This document shows positions 1-9,122 of a stretch of DNA of 64,000 bases, in pieces. The position numbers and the translations under genes are program-made. How positions within the stretch are numbered: the stretch's first letter is position 1; each line of letters opens with the position of its first letter. The stretch spans positions 248,001-312,000 of the forward strand of contig CAXOVY010000030.1 of NCBI GenBank assembly GCA_964213355.1. The letters run 5' to 3'. The notes under the pieces are model-generated. The model was given only the letters and a program-made list of their open reading frames with translations, was not told where the DNA came from and did no database searches. The DNA comes from JBAXAM01 sp964213355 (GTDB lineage: Bacteria; Pseudomonadota; Gammaproteobacteria; UBA9339).

Positions 1-37
1 ATTTTTTCCGATTAAGGAATCGCAACGATCCCTTAGT

Positions 38-58
38 GCCAAAGCTCTTGGCTTTTTT
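38..58 (+). terminator. Rho-independent terminator candidate
   Basis: GCCAA (38-42) pairs with TTGGC (48-52) around a 5-nt loop, and six T residues follow. The stem is only 5 bp, so the call is moderate. It would end transcription entering from the left edge of the window. Confidence 0.45.
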
Positions 59-162
59 CTGACTCGCGTTTTTTATAAAGCAAAGATAATATGTGAGAAT
101 TATAATAACTTATTGTATTGGCCATGAGTCTTCCGCATTGGTTACTGATTTCCATTGCAAGA

Positions 163-543
163 TCATTCCTTCTGGGCAATTCTTTTTCTCCTCCTATTTG
201 AGCAATTACGACCCGAAGTTGTTAATAAGATTTTATTTGATTTTGTAAACGATGGCTCTTGCGCTCCAGTTGAAGATCTTGGAATATCGAAGTGTACATA
301 TACTACGTATTGTTTTATCCGGTTCAAAAATGGCTTTAAATATAGTGTTTTGAATATGCGTATACATTTTTTCGGACTAGATCGCTTTGAGTAATCACAT
401 TTTTGCTCTAGTGTTGCAATTATCGTGTCGATATTTTCTTTCTCGTCAATGATAAGTTGACGATCAATTTGTCCTGCTGGTTTGATCAAGTTTGGTTCGC
501 TTATTTTGTTTGTTTGCCAATAGTGATTTGTTTTGCATGCCAT
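163..543 (-). CDS. Hypothetical ORF, possibly spurious
   Basis: This is a 126-codon frame starting at an ATG near 543. The protein is basic, especially at its C terminus (an arginine/lysine cluster in the last 20 residues). It shows no signal peptide, membrane segment or motif I can place. No clear Shine-Dalgarno precedes the ATG, and a shorter frame lies on the other strand over the same DNA. It may be a decayed gene remnant. I do not recognise it. Confidence 0.2.
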   Translation of the reverse strand: MACKTNHYWQTNKISEPNLIKPAGQIDRQLIIDEKENIDTIIATLEQKCDYSKRSSPKKCIRIFKTLYLKPFLNRIKQYVVYVHFDIPRSSTGAQEPSFTKSNKILLTTSGRNCSNRRRKRIAQKE

Positions 544-775
544 AATTCTTTTTTAAAGAGCATTATTTTTTAGCACTTATTTTTTTATATCGAGGGGTTT
601 GTACGCTCGTAATAGTACAAAAATATTTTTTTTGTCCAAAAAACTATTAAAGGTAATGTGTATATAGGCTCTTGCCACGAGAGCCCCACATGTTATAAAT
701 CTATACAAAAAATACTTGTTGATTTTCTTATTATCATTGATAGAATCAAAACGAACATTTGAATAGGGATCATTA
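544..775. other. Intergenic stretch, nothing recognised
   Basis: This AT-rich sequence lies between the doubtful ORF and the SDR gene. An AGGGATC stretch just before the ATG at 776 is a plausible ribosome-binding site. I see no hairpin terminator, RNA gene or repeat here. Confidence 0.4.
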
Positions 776-1555
776 ATGAGTGTGCCATTAAAAAACAAAG
801 TAGTATTGATTACTGGTGCTTCTAGTGGAATTGGAAAGGCCTGTGCTTTGGTGTTTGCTAAGCATGGGGCTAGATTGATTCTTTGTGCTCGGCGTTATGA
901 ACATATTAAAAAATTATCCTCTTTTCTAAAAACCACCTACAACGTAGAAACATATTTATTACCCCTGGATGTGCAAGATCGTACAATGGTAGAAAAAGGT
1001 ATAACTAACTTACCCACCGCATGGAAAGATATTGACATTTTAATTAATAATGCAGGATTGGCTTTGGGTTTAGATAAGATACAGACAGGAGACGTAAGTA
1101 ATTGGGAGAAAATGATTGATACTAATATTAAAGGATTGCTTTATGCAACACACTCAATATTGCCCAATATGGTTCGTCGCAATCAGGGGCATATTATAAA
1201 TATTGGATCAATTGCAGGATATGAAGTTGGGCCAGCGAGTAATGTTTATAGTGCGACTAAACACGCTGTCCGTGCCCTTACCAAAGGGATGAAAATAGAT
1301 TTGCTTGGAACAAAAATTCGTGTTAGTTCGGTCGATCCAGGGATGGTAAAAACCGAATTTAGTGAAGTGCGTTTTGATGGAAATAAAGAAAAAGCAGAAA
1401 AGGTTTATGAAGGCATAGAACCGCTTGTCGCAGAAGATATCGCCGACATAGTATATTATTGTGCCTCTCGTCCTCAAAATATCAATATTTTTGAGATAGT
1501 TGTTATGCCTGTCGCGCAAGCTTCAGTTAACCAAGTCTATCGCTCTAGCGAATAA
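776..1555 (+). CDS. SDR-family NAD(P)-dependent oxidoreductase (YdfG-like)
   Basis: Classical short-chain dehydrogenase/reductase of 259 residues, the normal size for the family. The Rossmann cofactor motif TGASSGIG is at residues 13-20 and the structural NNAG at 91-94. The catalytic tetrad reads N117, S145, Y158 and K162 (YSATK). The overall pattern resembles the E. coli YdfG group, which reduces 3-hydroxy acids and related carbonyls with NADP(H), but the substrate cannot be read from sequence. It is a soluble cytoplasmic enzyme. The gene is followed after a few bases by the remnant of an aminotransferase, so the two may once have formed an amino-acid catabolic pair. Confidence 0.85.
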   Translation: MSVPLKNKVVLITGASSGIGKACALVFAKHGARLILCARRYEHIKKLSSFLKTTYNVETYLLPLDVQDRTMVEKGITNLPTAWKDIDILINNAGLALGLDKIQTGDVSNWEKMIDTNIKGLLYATHSILPNMVRRNQGHIINIGSIAGYEVGPASNVYSATKHAVRALTKGMKIDLLGTKIRVSSVDPGMVKTEFSEVRFDGNKEKAEKVYEGIEPLVAEDIADIVYYCASRPQNINIFEIVVMPVAQASVNQVYRSSE

Positions 1556-2667
1556 TTATAAATCTTGCTGAGTTTTGTTTTGTTCGTTATGGATATAAGA
1601 TAAAAAAAGATAATATCTTGGTTTGTTCAGGAGGTTGTTCTGGCTTATCTCTTGCATTAAAAACATTACTAAATCCAGGGGATAAGGTTTTAATCCAAGA
1701 TCCAGGTTGGGAATACTTACCTTGTTTAATTGAAAATTGTAATGGACAAGTGAAGAAACTAAATTATTTTAAAGCATATGCATTCACTAAACAGTGGGAT
1801 AGGCTGATAAAAGAAATTTTTGAACAGATAAACGAAGGCATTAAAGTCTTAGTTATTAATTCTCCTTTAAACCCAACAGGAGAGATTATCCCGGCGGAGC
1901 TATTGCAGCAAATTACTATTATGTGCGAAAAGCACAACGTATGGTTTATTTCTGATGATGTGACTACAGATTTTAATTACACTGAGGCTGGAATTCATTG
2001 TAATTGTTTTTATAATTCAAAAAACTTTATTTCTGTGAACTCCTTTTCAAAAAACTTTGGCATCAGTGGGTTGCGTTTTGGTTTTATTATAGGATCTGAA
2101 CAGTTTATAAAACATCTGATAAAATCTCAATTATACACTTGTATGTACCCAAATAGTTTTATTCAAGAAGCTGTAAGGCGGTATTTGGCAATGGGCAAGA
2201 ATATTTATTTGGGATTTCTTGAAAATATTACCGCACTTTTTAGGCAAAGGGCTAAAAATTATTTTTTACTTTTTAATAGCATAAGTGAGCTGGAGGTGAA
2301 CCCTGTTGATGGCGGGATGTTCTTGTTCCCTAAATTACGAGATGGCCACACTATAAATTATGACATTTTATTAAACCAATTTGGATTAGTGGTAACTCCT
2401 TGTTTTGCATTTAGTTCTGCCTGTCAAAATCATTTTCGGATATTTCTGGGAATAGAAAATGAAACTATGTTAGAAGCCGTACAAATAGAAGCCGTACAAA
2501 TAGAAGCCGTACAAATTTTGAAAAAATATTTAATAACGAATGTACTTGTTGCTGGAGCTGCTTCTGTTTTTTTGATAAAACACCCATTGTGGCTAATTGC
2601 GCAGCGTTGGTTTATGGGAGTAATACTTATTATTTTATCCCTACACCTTGCTCTACCAAAACTATAA
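1549..2667 (+). pseudogene. 5'-truncated class I/II aminotransferase with odd C-terminal tail
   Basis: The frame opens right after an in-frame TAG at 1546 and has no ATG near its beginning; the first usable codon is a TTG at 1618. Homology begins in the middle of the PLP-binding fold (VCSGGCSGLSLAL, then DPGWEYL), so about 80 N-terminal residues of a normal ~390-residue fold-type I aminotransferase are missing. The NSPLNPTGE motif and the PLP-lysine motif SFSKNFG (lysine about residue 145 from the TTG) are intact. Near the C terminus the peptide EAVQI is repeated three times. About 45 further residues follow, strongly hydrophobic and membrane-like, which is unusual for this enzyme. I call it a decaying gene, possibly fused to another reading frame. 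Confidence 0.7.
2473..2517 (+). repeat. Three tandem copies of a 15-bp unit
   Basis: GAAGCCGTACAAATA occurs three times head to tail, with the third copy ending in T instead of A. The unit length is a multiple of three, so the aminotransferase frame continues with the peptide EAVQI repeated. This looks like replication slippage. Confidence 0.9.
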
Positions 2668-2763
2668 ATTGTTTAGTTCATGTTTTATAAAAACTGTTCT
2701 TAATATGACCCAAGAAGTTTGTTAAGAAAAAGATGGAAAGTTTTGGCTAGTGACGCTAGACTG

Positions 2764-2790
2764 CTAGGTTAAAATACTAATTTTACCTAG
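2764..2790. promoter_or_regulatory. Palindrome just upstream of the TPR gene
   Basis: CTAGGTTAAAAT (2764-2775) is complementary, with one bulged T, to ATTTTACCTAG (2780-2790). The palindrome abuts the GGAG ribosome-binding site at 2792-2795. It could be an operator or an mRNA hairpin controlling the following gene. No T-run follows, so it is not a classical terminator. Confidence 0.4.
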
Positions 2791-2801
2791 TGGAGTGTAT
2801 C

Positions 2802-3596
2802 ATGAAATTGTGCCTGCCTTTTTCTGTGCTTAGAACAATATTTTATAGCATTGTTTGTGGCGTGCTTTTATTTCCAATCACTTCATCTGTTGCAAAAGCC
2901 GAGGAAAACCATTGTCCATCCCTGGTCTATTTTAATAGTGGGTCATTCTACGACGACCTAAATGACCATAACAGGGCAATCGAAGATTACACTGAATCAC
3001 TTAAACAAAATGATGAATGGATCAAAAATAATTATTCTATGGTCTATACTAATCGTGGGCAATCTTACAATGATCAGGGCAAATATGATAAGGCAATCGA
3101 AGATTACACTACCGCGCTCAAATTAGCGGATAAATGGATCGAAGACAATCGTTCCGCAGTCTATAGTAAACGTGGATCCTCTTACGAAAGCCAGGGTAAG
3201 TACGACAAAGCAATCGAAGACTATACTGCTGCGCTTAAAGAAGATAAAGGTATTGAATACAGACGTTCTCTGATTTATTACAATCGAGGGGTCATTTACG
3301 ATCAGATCAATCAGGCCAAGTATTATGATAAAGTAATCGAAGACTTCACTGCCGCGCTCGAACTAGAGGATAAATGGATCAAAGACTATCGTTCCCTAGT
3401 TTATTTTAGTCGTGGAGTCTCTTACTACTTTCAGGGCGAGTATGATAAAGCAGTCGAAGATTTCACTGCCGCACTAAAATTGGAAGATGGATGGATTAGC
3501 GCCACCACGCAACTGAGAAGCAGCAGATGGATCGACAACCGTTCTTTGGTTCGTAGAAATCTTGAAAAAGCCCGTTCGATGCCGTTCTCTAAATGA
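2802..3596 (+). CDS. Secreted tetratricopeptide-repeat protein
   Basis: I start at the ATG at 2802 because GGAG at 2792-2795 is correctly spaced; the GTG at 2790 would lie within that site. The protein has 264 residues. The N terminus is a signal peptide: a hydrophobic stretch ending near VAKA, then EENHC. Five TPR-like units of about 38-40 residues follow, each with the pattern Y-x-x-R-G-x-x-Y and then K-A-I-E-D-Y/F-T-A-A-L-K. The units are close copies of each other, which suggests recent internal duplication. TPR arrays bind other proteins; secreted ones in intracellular bacteria often meet host or envelope partners. The partner here is unknown. Confidence 0.75.
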   Translation: MKLCLPFSVLRTIFYSIVCGVLLFPITSSVAKAEENHCPSLVYFNSGSFYDDLNDHNRAIEDYTESLKQNDEWIKNNYSMVYTNRGQSYNDQGKYDKAIEDYTTALKLADKWIEDNRSAVYSKRGSSYESQGKYDKAIEDYTAALKEDKGIEYRRSLIYYNRGVIYDQINQAKYYDKVIEDFTAALELEDKWIKDYRSLVYFSRGVSYYFQGEYDKAVEDFTAALKLEDGWISATTQLRSSRWIDNRSLVRRNLEKARSMPFSK

Positions 3597-3656
3597 GAGA
3601 AATCATTTAAAGGGCGATGATCAAAGCAAATTATTGGAGCTAATCAAGACTGTGGG

Positions 3657-5396
3657 TTAGGAAGCTTGAGAACCTTCTTCTTGATAACCGCATTTACACT
3701 GGCTTTCCGAACACTCAATATATTCAGCGCTCCCAGTCATGCCATCAGCTTTGACATTTTTAGCCGCTTTATTTCCTAGCGATTCTTTGTGCACGTAATA
3801 GTTCTTATAATCATCGACGCTTCCTGCAAAAGCTTCTGAAAGAACCCCAACAATCCCGTTCAATAAACTTTTACAGGTACCTATATACCAAAGGCCGCCC
3901 ATCTTGACTACTGTTGCAAGGCCATAAACAAGTGTTTTTTTCATGATGAAACTGTAATTGTTCTCCCAACTTTCTGGCAAATACTCGCCTTGAGAGCCAA
4001 TAAAAAAATCGACCCATGTCAATGTGACACCACCAGCAGCAATTTCAACTCCCATGTATTTGAAGTAATAAGGTATGTCATGATCGGATATGTAAGGTTT
4101 GCTAGCCGGGATAGTTCTTCTTATTCCCATTTCGAAAACTGCTTTTGCTATTGATTTACCAATTGAATTCAAATAGCTGGTTAGATCGTTTGCAGGAGAT
4201 TTGCCTATTAGTTGCTCATTAGTAGCTGAATGAATATTTTTCGTTATTAGGGGGATTGGAAAATAGAGCCACTCTTTCACAACACCTTCTTTATCATGAA
4301 TAAACCTTTTAATCACCATCAGTACATCTTTGTCTAGTTCTTTCGTAAATGAGTTAGCTAGGGGCTTACCGAAATTATCTTTAAGATTGTCATTACTATT
4401 CCGTTTAATGATGATAGCTGCTGTAGCTCTCACTTCTTTTTTACCATTGACATCATATGTAACATAAACTGGTACTGCTTCATCTGTGGTATCGTGATCA
4501 ATGGTTATATCCACTCCACAAGTCTTTCCCGCTTCCAAGTTTGAACAGCTGCTATAATCTCCTATGTGAACACCTGTTTTATTTGGAACCAAATCAATAT
4601 TTGTTATCTTTATAGCAGATGAATCCTTGTTCTTGTTTGTTATAATTAGTTTTTTTGTTGACGGCTTATCAGCACAAAATTTAGTTTGTTCATTGCTACA
4701 GTCATAAGAAAAAATACCAGTTCTATGGCAACGAGAATCATATTCAGGATCGCCTATTGGGTAATATCCCCTCTGTTTGAGGCAAGCTTCAAAATCTTCA
4801 GAAGTTTGAGAATAGTCAAATAATAAGTTCCTTATATCAAATTCTATATCATTGTTATAGTCAATTTTTACCCTAAACTCAGCCAATTGATCTCCCTCGA
4901 CGTCGTCAACTCTATAGACTACAAAAAACTGTGTGCCACCAGGATAGATAGAATTACCAGCGTTTTCTTCCGCCTTTATTTGAAACTCATACCATGCTCT
5001 CTCTGGTATTTTAGAATCGGGCATAAATCCTTGTATAGCAAAGCTATGCAAAATGGGGTACAGAGAGAACTGATCTGCATTAAAAAAAATCCTCTTTATT
5101 GTTATATCGCTATCCCAGTTATTTACTATTCTTAAAGTCCTAATGCCTGGTTGATCAAACTTTAATGTTTGTTGCTGTAGCAATAGCTCTTGTCGTTCCT
5201 TATAGGGCTCTATATATTCACGTTCTAAAAATTCTTTGAATGCGAGCTCACCATTTACTTCATAAGTAGTCAAATCAGGTTTCAAGATAAGGGTATGTAC
5301 ATCTACGGAGTTGGCGTAGCCAAATTGCGCATATGCTAGTATTGCTATAGAAAAAAATATTCTTATCGTTTGGCAAATTTTCTTATTGGTTCTCAT
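3657..5396 (-). CDS. Large secreted protein with Ig-like/choice-of-anchor beta domains, function unknown
   Basis: The start is the ATG at 5396, which has AGGA at the right distance; an in-frame TTG 21 bases upstream looks weaker. The 579-residue protein opens with a signal peptide (hydrophobic IRIFFSIAILAYAQFGYA). Two segments in the first 330 residues read like beta-sandwich domains of the choice-of-anchor type: one near RTLRIVNNWDSDITIKRI, and one running from LIITNKNKDSSAIKI to ATAAIII with a CGVDITI core. Several cysteines in this part could form disulfides. The C-terminal third has hydrophobic stretches around VEIAAGGVTLTWVDFFIG and LLNGIVGVLSEAFAGS, so it may insert in a membrane. I do not recognise a family. 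Confidence 0.55.
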   Translation of the reverse strand: MRTNKKICQTIRIFFSIAILAYAQFGYANSVDVHTLILKPDLTTYEVNGELAFKEFLEREYIEPYKERQELLLQQQTLKFDQPGIRTLRIVNNWDSDITIKRIFFNADQFSLYPILHSFAIQGFMPDSKIPERAWYEFQIKAEENAGNSIYPGGTQFFVVYRVDDVEGDQLAEFRVKIDYNNDIEFDIRNLLFDYSQTSEDFEACLKQRGYYPIGDPEYDSRCHRTGIFSYDCSNEQTKFCADKPSTKKLIITNKNKDSSAIKITNIDLVPNKTGVHIGDYSSCSNLEAGKTCGVDITIDHDTTDEAVPVYVTYDVNGKKEVRATAAIIIKRNSNDNLKDNFGKPLANSFTKELDKDVLMVIKRFIHDKEGVVKEWLYFPIPLITKNIHSATNEQLIGKSPANDLTSYLNSIGKSIAKAVFEMGIRRTIPASKPYISDHDIPYYFKYMGVEIAAGGVTLTWVDFFIGSQGEYLPESWENNYSFIMKKTLVYGLATVVKMGGLWYIGTCKSLLNGIVGVLSEAFAGSVDDYKNYYVHKESLGNKAAKNVKADGMTGSAEYIECSESQCKCGYQEEGSQAS

Positions 5397-5509
5397 AAAT
5401 TCCTGTAAAATAGTCAATGAGGTTTTACTCCATTAGAAGCGGGAGTATTATGTGAAATTATATAGGGCGCGTATTAAGAGAAGATTAAGTGATTATTAAG
5501 AGATGCTTA

Positions 5510-6541
5510 TAGCGGTTTTCTATTTGCTTGGCGCGTGTTATGATCGGTCCTCATAATAGATGTGAGGAAAACATGGCAGCTCCATACTCGTTAGATCTAC
5601 GATTGAGGGCCGTAAAGGCATATGAAAGCGGAGATAGCTCCCAAAGAGAAATAGCAAGAATTTTTAAATTAGGAATAAGGACGCTTGCAAGATACTGGGA
5701 GCAATACCAAAAAACGGGAGATATAAAGACTGCTGAATATAAGCGGGGACGCAAACCGGCGGTAGATGAAAAACAAATGCTTCGTATAAAAGAACTGGTT
5801 TTACAGTATCCGGATGCCTCATTGAGCGAATTATGTCGCCATTATAATAAAGCGAGAAATAAAAAAATTGGAATAAGTATAATGTTTCGCGTTATTTATA
5901 AATTAGGTTTTAGGCGGAAGAAAAAAAGTTTATACGCAGAACAGCAAGATATGCCAGAGGTAAAAAAAACAGAGAAGAATTTATCGAAAAAGTTAGTCAA
6001 TTGACTACCGATAATTTGATCTTTATCGACGAATCTGGGGCCAATTTAAGTTTCTGTCGCGAATATGCAAGGGCTTTTGGCGGGGAGCGTATAAAGTGTG
6101 CTTGTCCATATCCCAGGGGAAATAAATATACAATGATAGGAGCAATCAGTACTGCCGGCGTAGAGGCGGCAATATATGGAGAATGGTCGGCTGATGGCGA
6201 GATATTTTTAGCATTTGTTAAAAAGCAGTTGGTTCCACGCTTAAGTAAGGGGAAAATAGTGATAATAGACAATGTCAGTTTTCATAAAGTAGTTGGGGTC
6301 AAAGAAGCGATAGAAGAGACTGGAGCAAGTCTATTTTTCTTGCCACCCTATTCGCCGGATTTATCTCCAATAGAACTGATGTGGTCGAAGATAAAATCTG
6401 TTTTAAAAAAGTTCGCACCAAGAACAAAAACCCAATTTAAAAAAGTAATTCGCATTGCATTTAAGTCGGTAGTCAAGCAGGATATGATTTCTTGGTTTAA
6501 ACATTGTGGATATTCTATGTCAATCAATTAGGAAATTGCTA
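5510..6541 (+). mobile_element. IS630-family insertion sequence, copy 1 (1032 bp)
   Basis: The ends were set by comparing the two copies in this window, whose entire 1032 bp look identical. The left end is TAGCGGTTTTC and the right end GAAATTGCTA, imperfect inverted repeats sharing the terminal TAGC. A TA lies directly outside each end (5508-5509 and 6542-6543), the target duplication typical of IS630/Tc1-mariner elements. It carries one transposase in two overlapping frames. Here it lies between a secreted-protein gene and an efflux-adaptor gene and breaks no recognised gene. Confidence 0.92.
5573..6531 (+). CDS. IS630 transposase, two frames joined by -1 frameshift
   Basis: Frame A starts at the ATG at 5573, after GAGG, and has an N-terminal helix-turn-helix region (SQREIARIFKLGIRTLARYW) of the kind that binds IS ends. 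It stops at 6004. Frame B is -1 relative to A, is open upstream of 5970 and ends at 6531. It holds the DDE catalytic residues: the aspartates of FIDESGA and IIDNVSFHK and the glutamate of PIELMWSKIK. The frames meet at a run of eight A residues (5962-5969), a slippery site suited to programmed -1 frameshifting. The fused product is about 320 residues, near the usual IS630 size. Frame A alone would be a DNA-binding fragment. Confidence 0.88.
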
Positions 6542-6822
6542 TAAGTGAAAACATGTTGTTTAATTGATGCTTTGTACAGGATGCCTAATAGTGTTCCATG
6601 CAAAGTAATTGACGATAATTATTCAATTAACAAAATTGCTTATGGAAGCAAAATAATATAAAGTGCTATAAACATTGATGTTTTTGGGCTTATGGTTATA
6701 ATTTAAAATGAAGTGTCTTGTTTGCCTACGGGGAAGGTTCTCTTTAATGTTTTTGCTTGTAGTTTGAAAGAAGTCTATTGTAAACAGTAAAACACACCTA
6801 AGAATTTTTTAGTAGATGGCTT
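6542..6822. other. Intergenic region, no gene seen
   Basis: This 280-bp AT-rich spacer separates the IS from the efflux-adaptor gene. A small perfect hairpin, TTGCTT-atgg-AAGCAA, lies near 6637-6652, and related sequence (CTTATGGAAGCAAA) recurs at about 17018. I see no convincing promoter, although the adaptor gene presumably has one here. Confidence 0.4.
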
Positions 6823-7869
6823 ATGTTTAAACAAGTAACGACTTGGTTTTTTCTTGTTATGGTTTTGAACCCTGCTGGTTTGGTGTTCGCCAAATCATCG
6901 CCTGCAATATTACCAGCTTTTGTTGATGCATTGACGGTTCAGCCTAGTACCCGTCAAGACAATGTTTCAGTAACTGGGTCTTTGATATCTATACCAGGTA
7001 TTGTAGTAAAATCCGAAATTTCCGGTCGTGTCACCAAAATTAGTTTTAAATCTGGAGATACTGTTGCGGCTGGAGCTCCATTAATTGAAATAAACCCAGA
7101 CCTTATTAAAGCGCAATTAGCACAAGCACAAGCGCAGTTGCAGCTCACTCTACTGCAGTTTGAGCGTGCTGCTAAGTTATATAAAGCCGCTAACGTGTCT
7201 AAAAACGATTTTGATATGGCGCAAGCTAACTATAACTCTGCACAAGCACAAGTTGAATATGTGCAAGCTCAATTACGCCAAGCAAATATTGTAGCTCCGT
7301 TTTTTGGTAAGCTTGGTCTAAATCAGGTCAATTTGGGAGATTATGTAAATGCTGGGCAGAGCATTATTGTGAATCTGCAATTGCTCGATCCTTTGCACGT
7401 GGATTTTAGTATTTCAGAAGCATATTTAAGTAAAGTTACCATTGGGCAAACTGTGTTATTACATACTGATGCTTATCCTAACGAAACATTTATGGGTAAG
7501 GTAGAAGCAATTGAGTCTCTGGTAAATCAAAACAACCGGACATTAAACGTACGTGCTAGCGTACCGAATAAAGATGGAAAGCTTCTACCTGGGACTTTTG
7601 TTGAGGCAACTCTGCAATTTGGTTTGCAGCAACAATTAATTATTGTTCCACAAACAGCCGTGTTTTATACTCCAGAAGCCAATTATATCTTCAAGGTTGT
7701 TAATGGTAAAGCAGTAAGAGTGGCTGTAGTCATAGGAGAACGAGATAGCGATAATATTGTTATCAAATCCGGCATAAAAGCTGGTGATGTAATTGTAACA
7801 GCAGGGCAGCTGAAAATACGCGAAGGATCTCCCGTAATTATAGCTGAAAGCAAAAACCATACTAAATAA
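6823..7869 (+). CDS. Periplasmic adaptor subunit of a tripartite efflux pump (HlyD/MFP family)
   Basis: 348 residues with a signal peptide (cleavage likely after VFA, about residue 23). A lipoyl-like half-motif (VVKSEISGRVTKISFKSGD) is followed by a coiled-coil hairpin rich in Q and A (about residues 90-155). The second lipoyl half (IVAPFFGKLGLNQVNLGDYV) and beta-barrel and membrane-proximal domains to the C terminus complete the fold. Such adaptors bridge an inner-membrane RND pump to an outer-membrane channel. No pump or channel gene lies next to it: atpI begins 12 bases downstream. The partner must be encoded elsewhere, or the gene is an orphan. Confidence 0.82.
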   Translation: MFKQVTTWFFLVMVLNPAGLVFAKSSPAILPAFVDALTVQPSTRQDNVSVTGSLISIPGIVVKSEISGRVTKISFKSGDTVAAGAPLIEINPDLIKAQLAQAQAQLQLTLLQFERAAKLYKAANVSKNDFDMAQANYNSAQAQVEYVQAQLRQANIVAPFFGKLGLNQVNLGDYVNAGQSIIVNLQLLDPLHVDFSISEAYLSKVTIGQTVLLHTDAYPNETFMGKVEAIESLVNQNNRTLNVRASVPNKDGKLLPGTFVEATLQFGLQQQLIIVPQTAVFYTPEANYIFKVVNGKAVRVAVVIGERDSDNIVIKSGIKAGDVIVTAGQLKIREGSPVIIAESKNHTK

Positions 7870-7880
7870 TTATTTGTGTT

Positions 7881-8276
7881 ATGTTTCGACATCTTCTACT
7901 TACAGGGTATAAACTAATTATACTGCAATTTATTTTGCTAAGTATTGTTGCGGGAGTTTCTATTTTTGTAAGCGATTGGCGTGGTTTTATTTCGGTTTTG
8001 CTAGGCGGTGGTGCTTGGATTGTTCCCAGCCTATATTTTGTGCGCAAATTATTTAAATCGAACATGCGTGATGCGCAAGTGTTGCTAAAAGATTTTCTTT
8101 GCGGTGAAGGGATAAAATTATTATTAAGTGCGGGATTGATAATTTTTATTGTGTTCTTTGTTTCTATAAAAACAGGGGCTTTTCTTAGTGGCTATATTGC
8201 AACTATTGCGGCGTCGTTTTTTATGCCGTTTTGGTTGTCTCCTTGTTGTATTGATACGGTAAAAAATGACAACTAA
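7881..8276 (+). CDS. atpI: ATP synthase protein I
   Basis: 131 residues with four hydrophobic segments. It lies first in the ATP synthase operon and overlaps atpB by 11 bases, which is the standard position of atpI in gammaproteobacteria. AtpI helps assemble the c-ring and is not part of the final enzyme. The glycine-rich LLGGGAWIVPSLYFVRKLF segment fits the family. The sequence is otherwise poorly conserved, so position carries much of the evidence. Confidence 0.82.
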   Translation: MFRHLLLTGYKLIILQFILLSIVAGVSIFVSDWRGFISVLLGGGAWIVPSLYFVRKLFKSNMRDAQVLLKDFLCGEGIKLLLSAGLIIFIVFFVSIKTGAFLSGYIATIAASFFMPFWLSPCCIDTVKNDN

Positions 8277-9063
8277 TTTTTTACATCCAGCTACTAGCGG
8301 AGAATATATCCAGCATCATTTGGAGTATCTTCAGTTGGATTTGCATACTTTTACTATGGGGAATGGCGGTTTTTGGACGCTGAATCTTGATACTCTAGCC
8401 CTAACAATTATTTTTGGTGCTTTGTTTTTTGGGCTATTTTATTTTGTTGTAACTAGGCTTAGCGGTGAAGTTCCTGGCAAATTACAAAATGCTGTTGAGA
8501 TGACGATAGAGTTTGTTCAACAATTGGTAAAAGAAGTATTTCATGGTAAGAGTATTTTAATTGCTCCTTTGGCTTTAACTATTTTTGTTTGGGTGCTTTC
8601 CTTAAATGCCCTTGATTTGCTTCCTGTAGACTTGTTTACCAGAATTTTATTTTGTTTTGGGTTTGCACATCATTTCCGTTTAGTGCCAACCGACGATCCT
8701 AATTTCACTTTTGCTTTGTCGCTTAGTGTTTTTATATTAATTGTCTTTTACAACCTTAAGGCCAAAGGTTTTAGAGGGTTTGCTAAAGAAATGTTGACTG
8801 TACCCTTCGGCAAATGGCTTTTCCCATTAAATGTAGCTTTTCGCTTAATTGAAGAATTAGTAAAACCGATATCGTTATCTCTGCGACTTTTTGGTAATAT
8901 GTTTGCTGGAGAATTAATATTTTTGCTAATTGCTACTATGCCGTGGTGGATTCAGTGGACTGCGGGTGGAATTTGGTCTATTTTCCATATTCTAGTTATT
9001 ACAATTCAAGCATTTGTTTTTATGATGTTGACTATTATTTATTTGAGTATGGCGCATGAATAG
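8266..9063 (+). CDS. atpB: F1Fo ATP synthase subunit a
   Basis: 265 residues, a polytopic inner-membrane protein that forms the proton half-channels of Fo. The essential arginine that faces the c-ring is R207 in SLRLFGNMFAGE (R210 in E. coli). The helix after it (FHILVITIQAFVFMMLTIIYL) has the family's conserved glutamine. The N terminus keeps the gammaproteobacterial pattern EYIQHHL near residue 15. The start overlaps the end of atpI, so translation is probably coupled. Confidence 0.95.
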   Translation: MTTNFLHPATSGEYIQHHLEYLQLDLHTFTMGNGGFWTLNLDTLALTIIFGALFFGLFYFVVTRLSGEVPGKLQNAVEMTIEFVQQLVKEVFHGKSILIAPLALTIFVWVLSLNALDLLPVDLFTRILFCFGFAHHFRLVPTDDPNFTFALSLSVFILIVFYNLKAKGFRGFAKEMLTVPFGKWLFPLNVAFRLIEELVKPISLSLRLFGNMFAGELIFLLIATMPWWIQWTAGGIWSIFHILVITIQAFVFMMLTIIYLSMAHE

Positions 9064-9122
9064 TTAACGTGGTTAACCTTTTGTGTTCTTTATTGTTTTA
9101 AATTTTATTTGGGGGATCTACT

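Noticed and set aside
2473..2517. CRISPR array
   Set aside because: The 15-bp units are directly adjacent without spacers and stay in frame with the aminotransferase. No CRISPR-like repeat-spacer pattern or cas gene is seen anywhere in the window.
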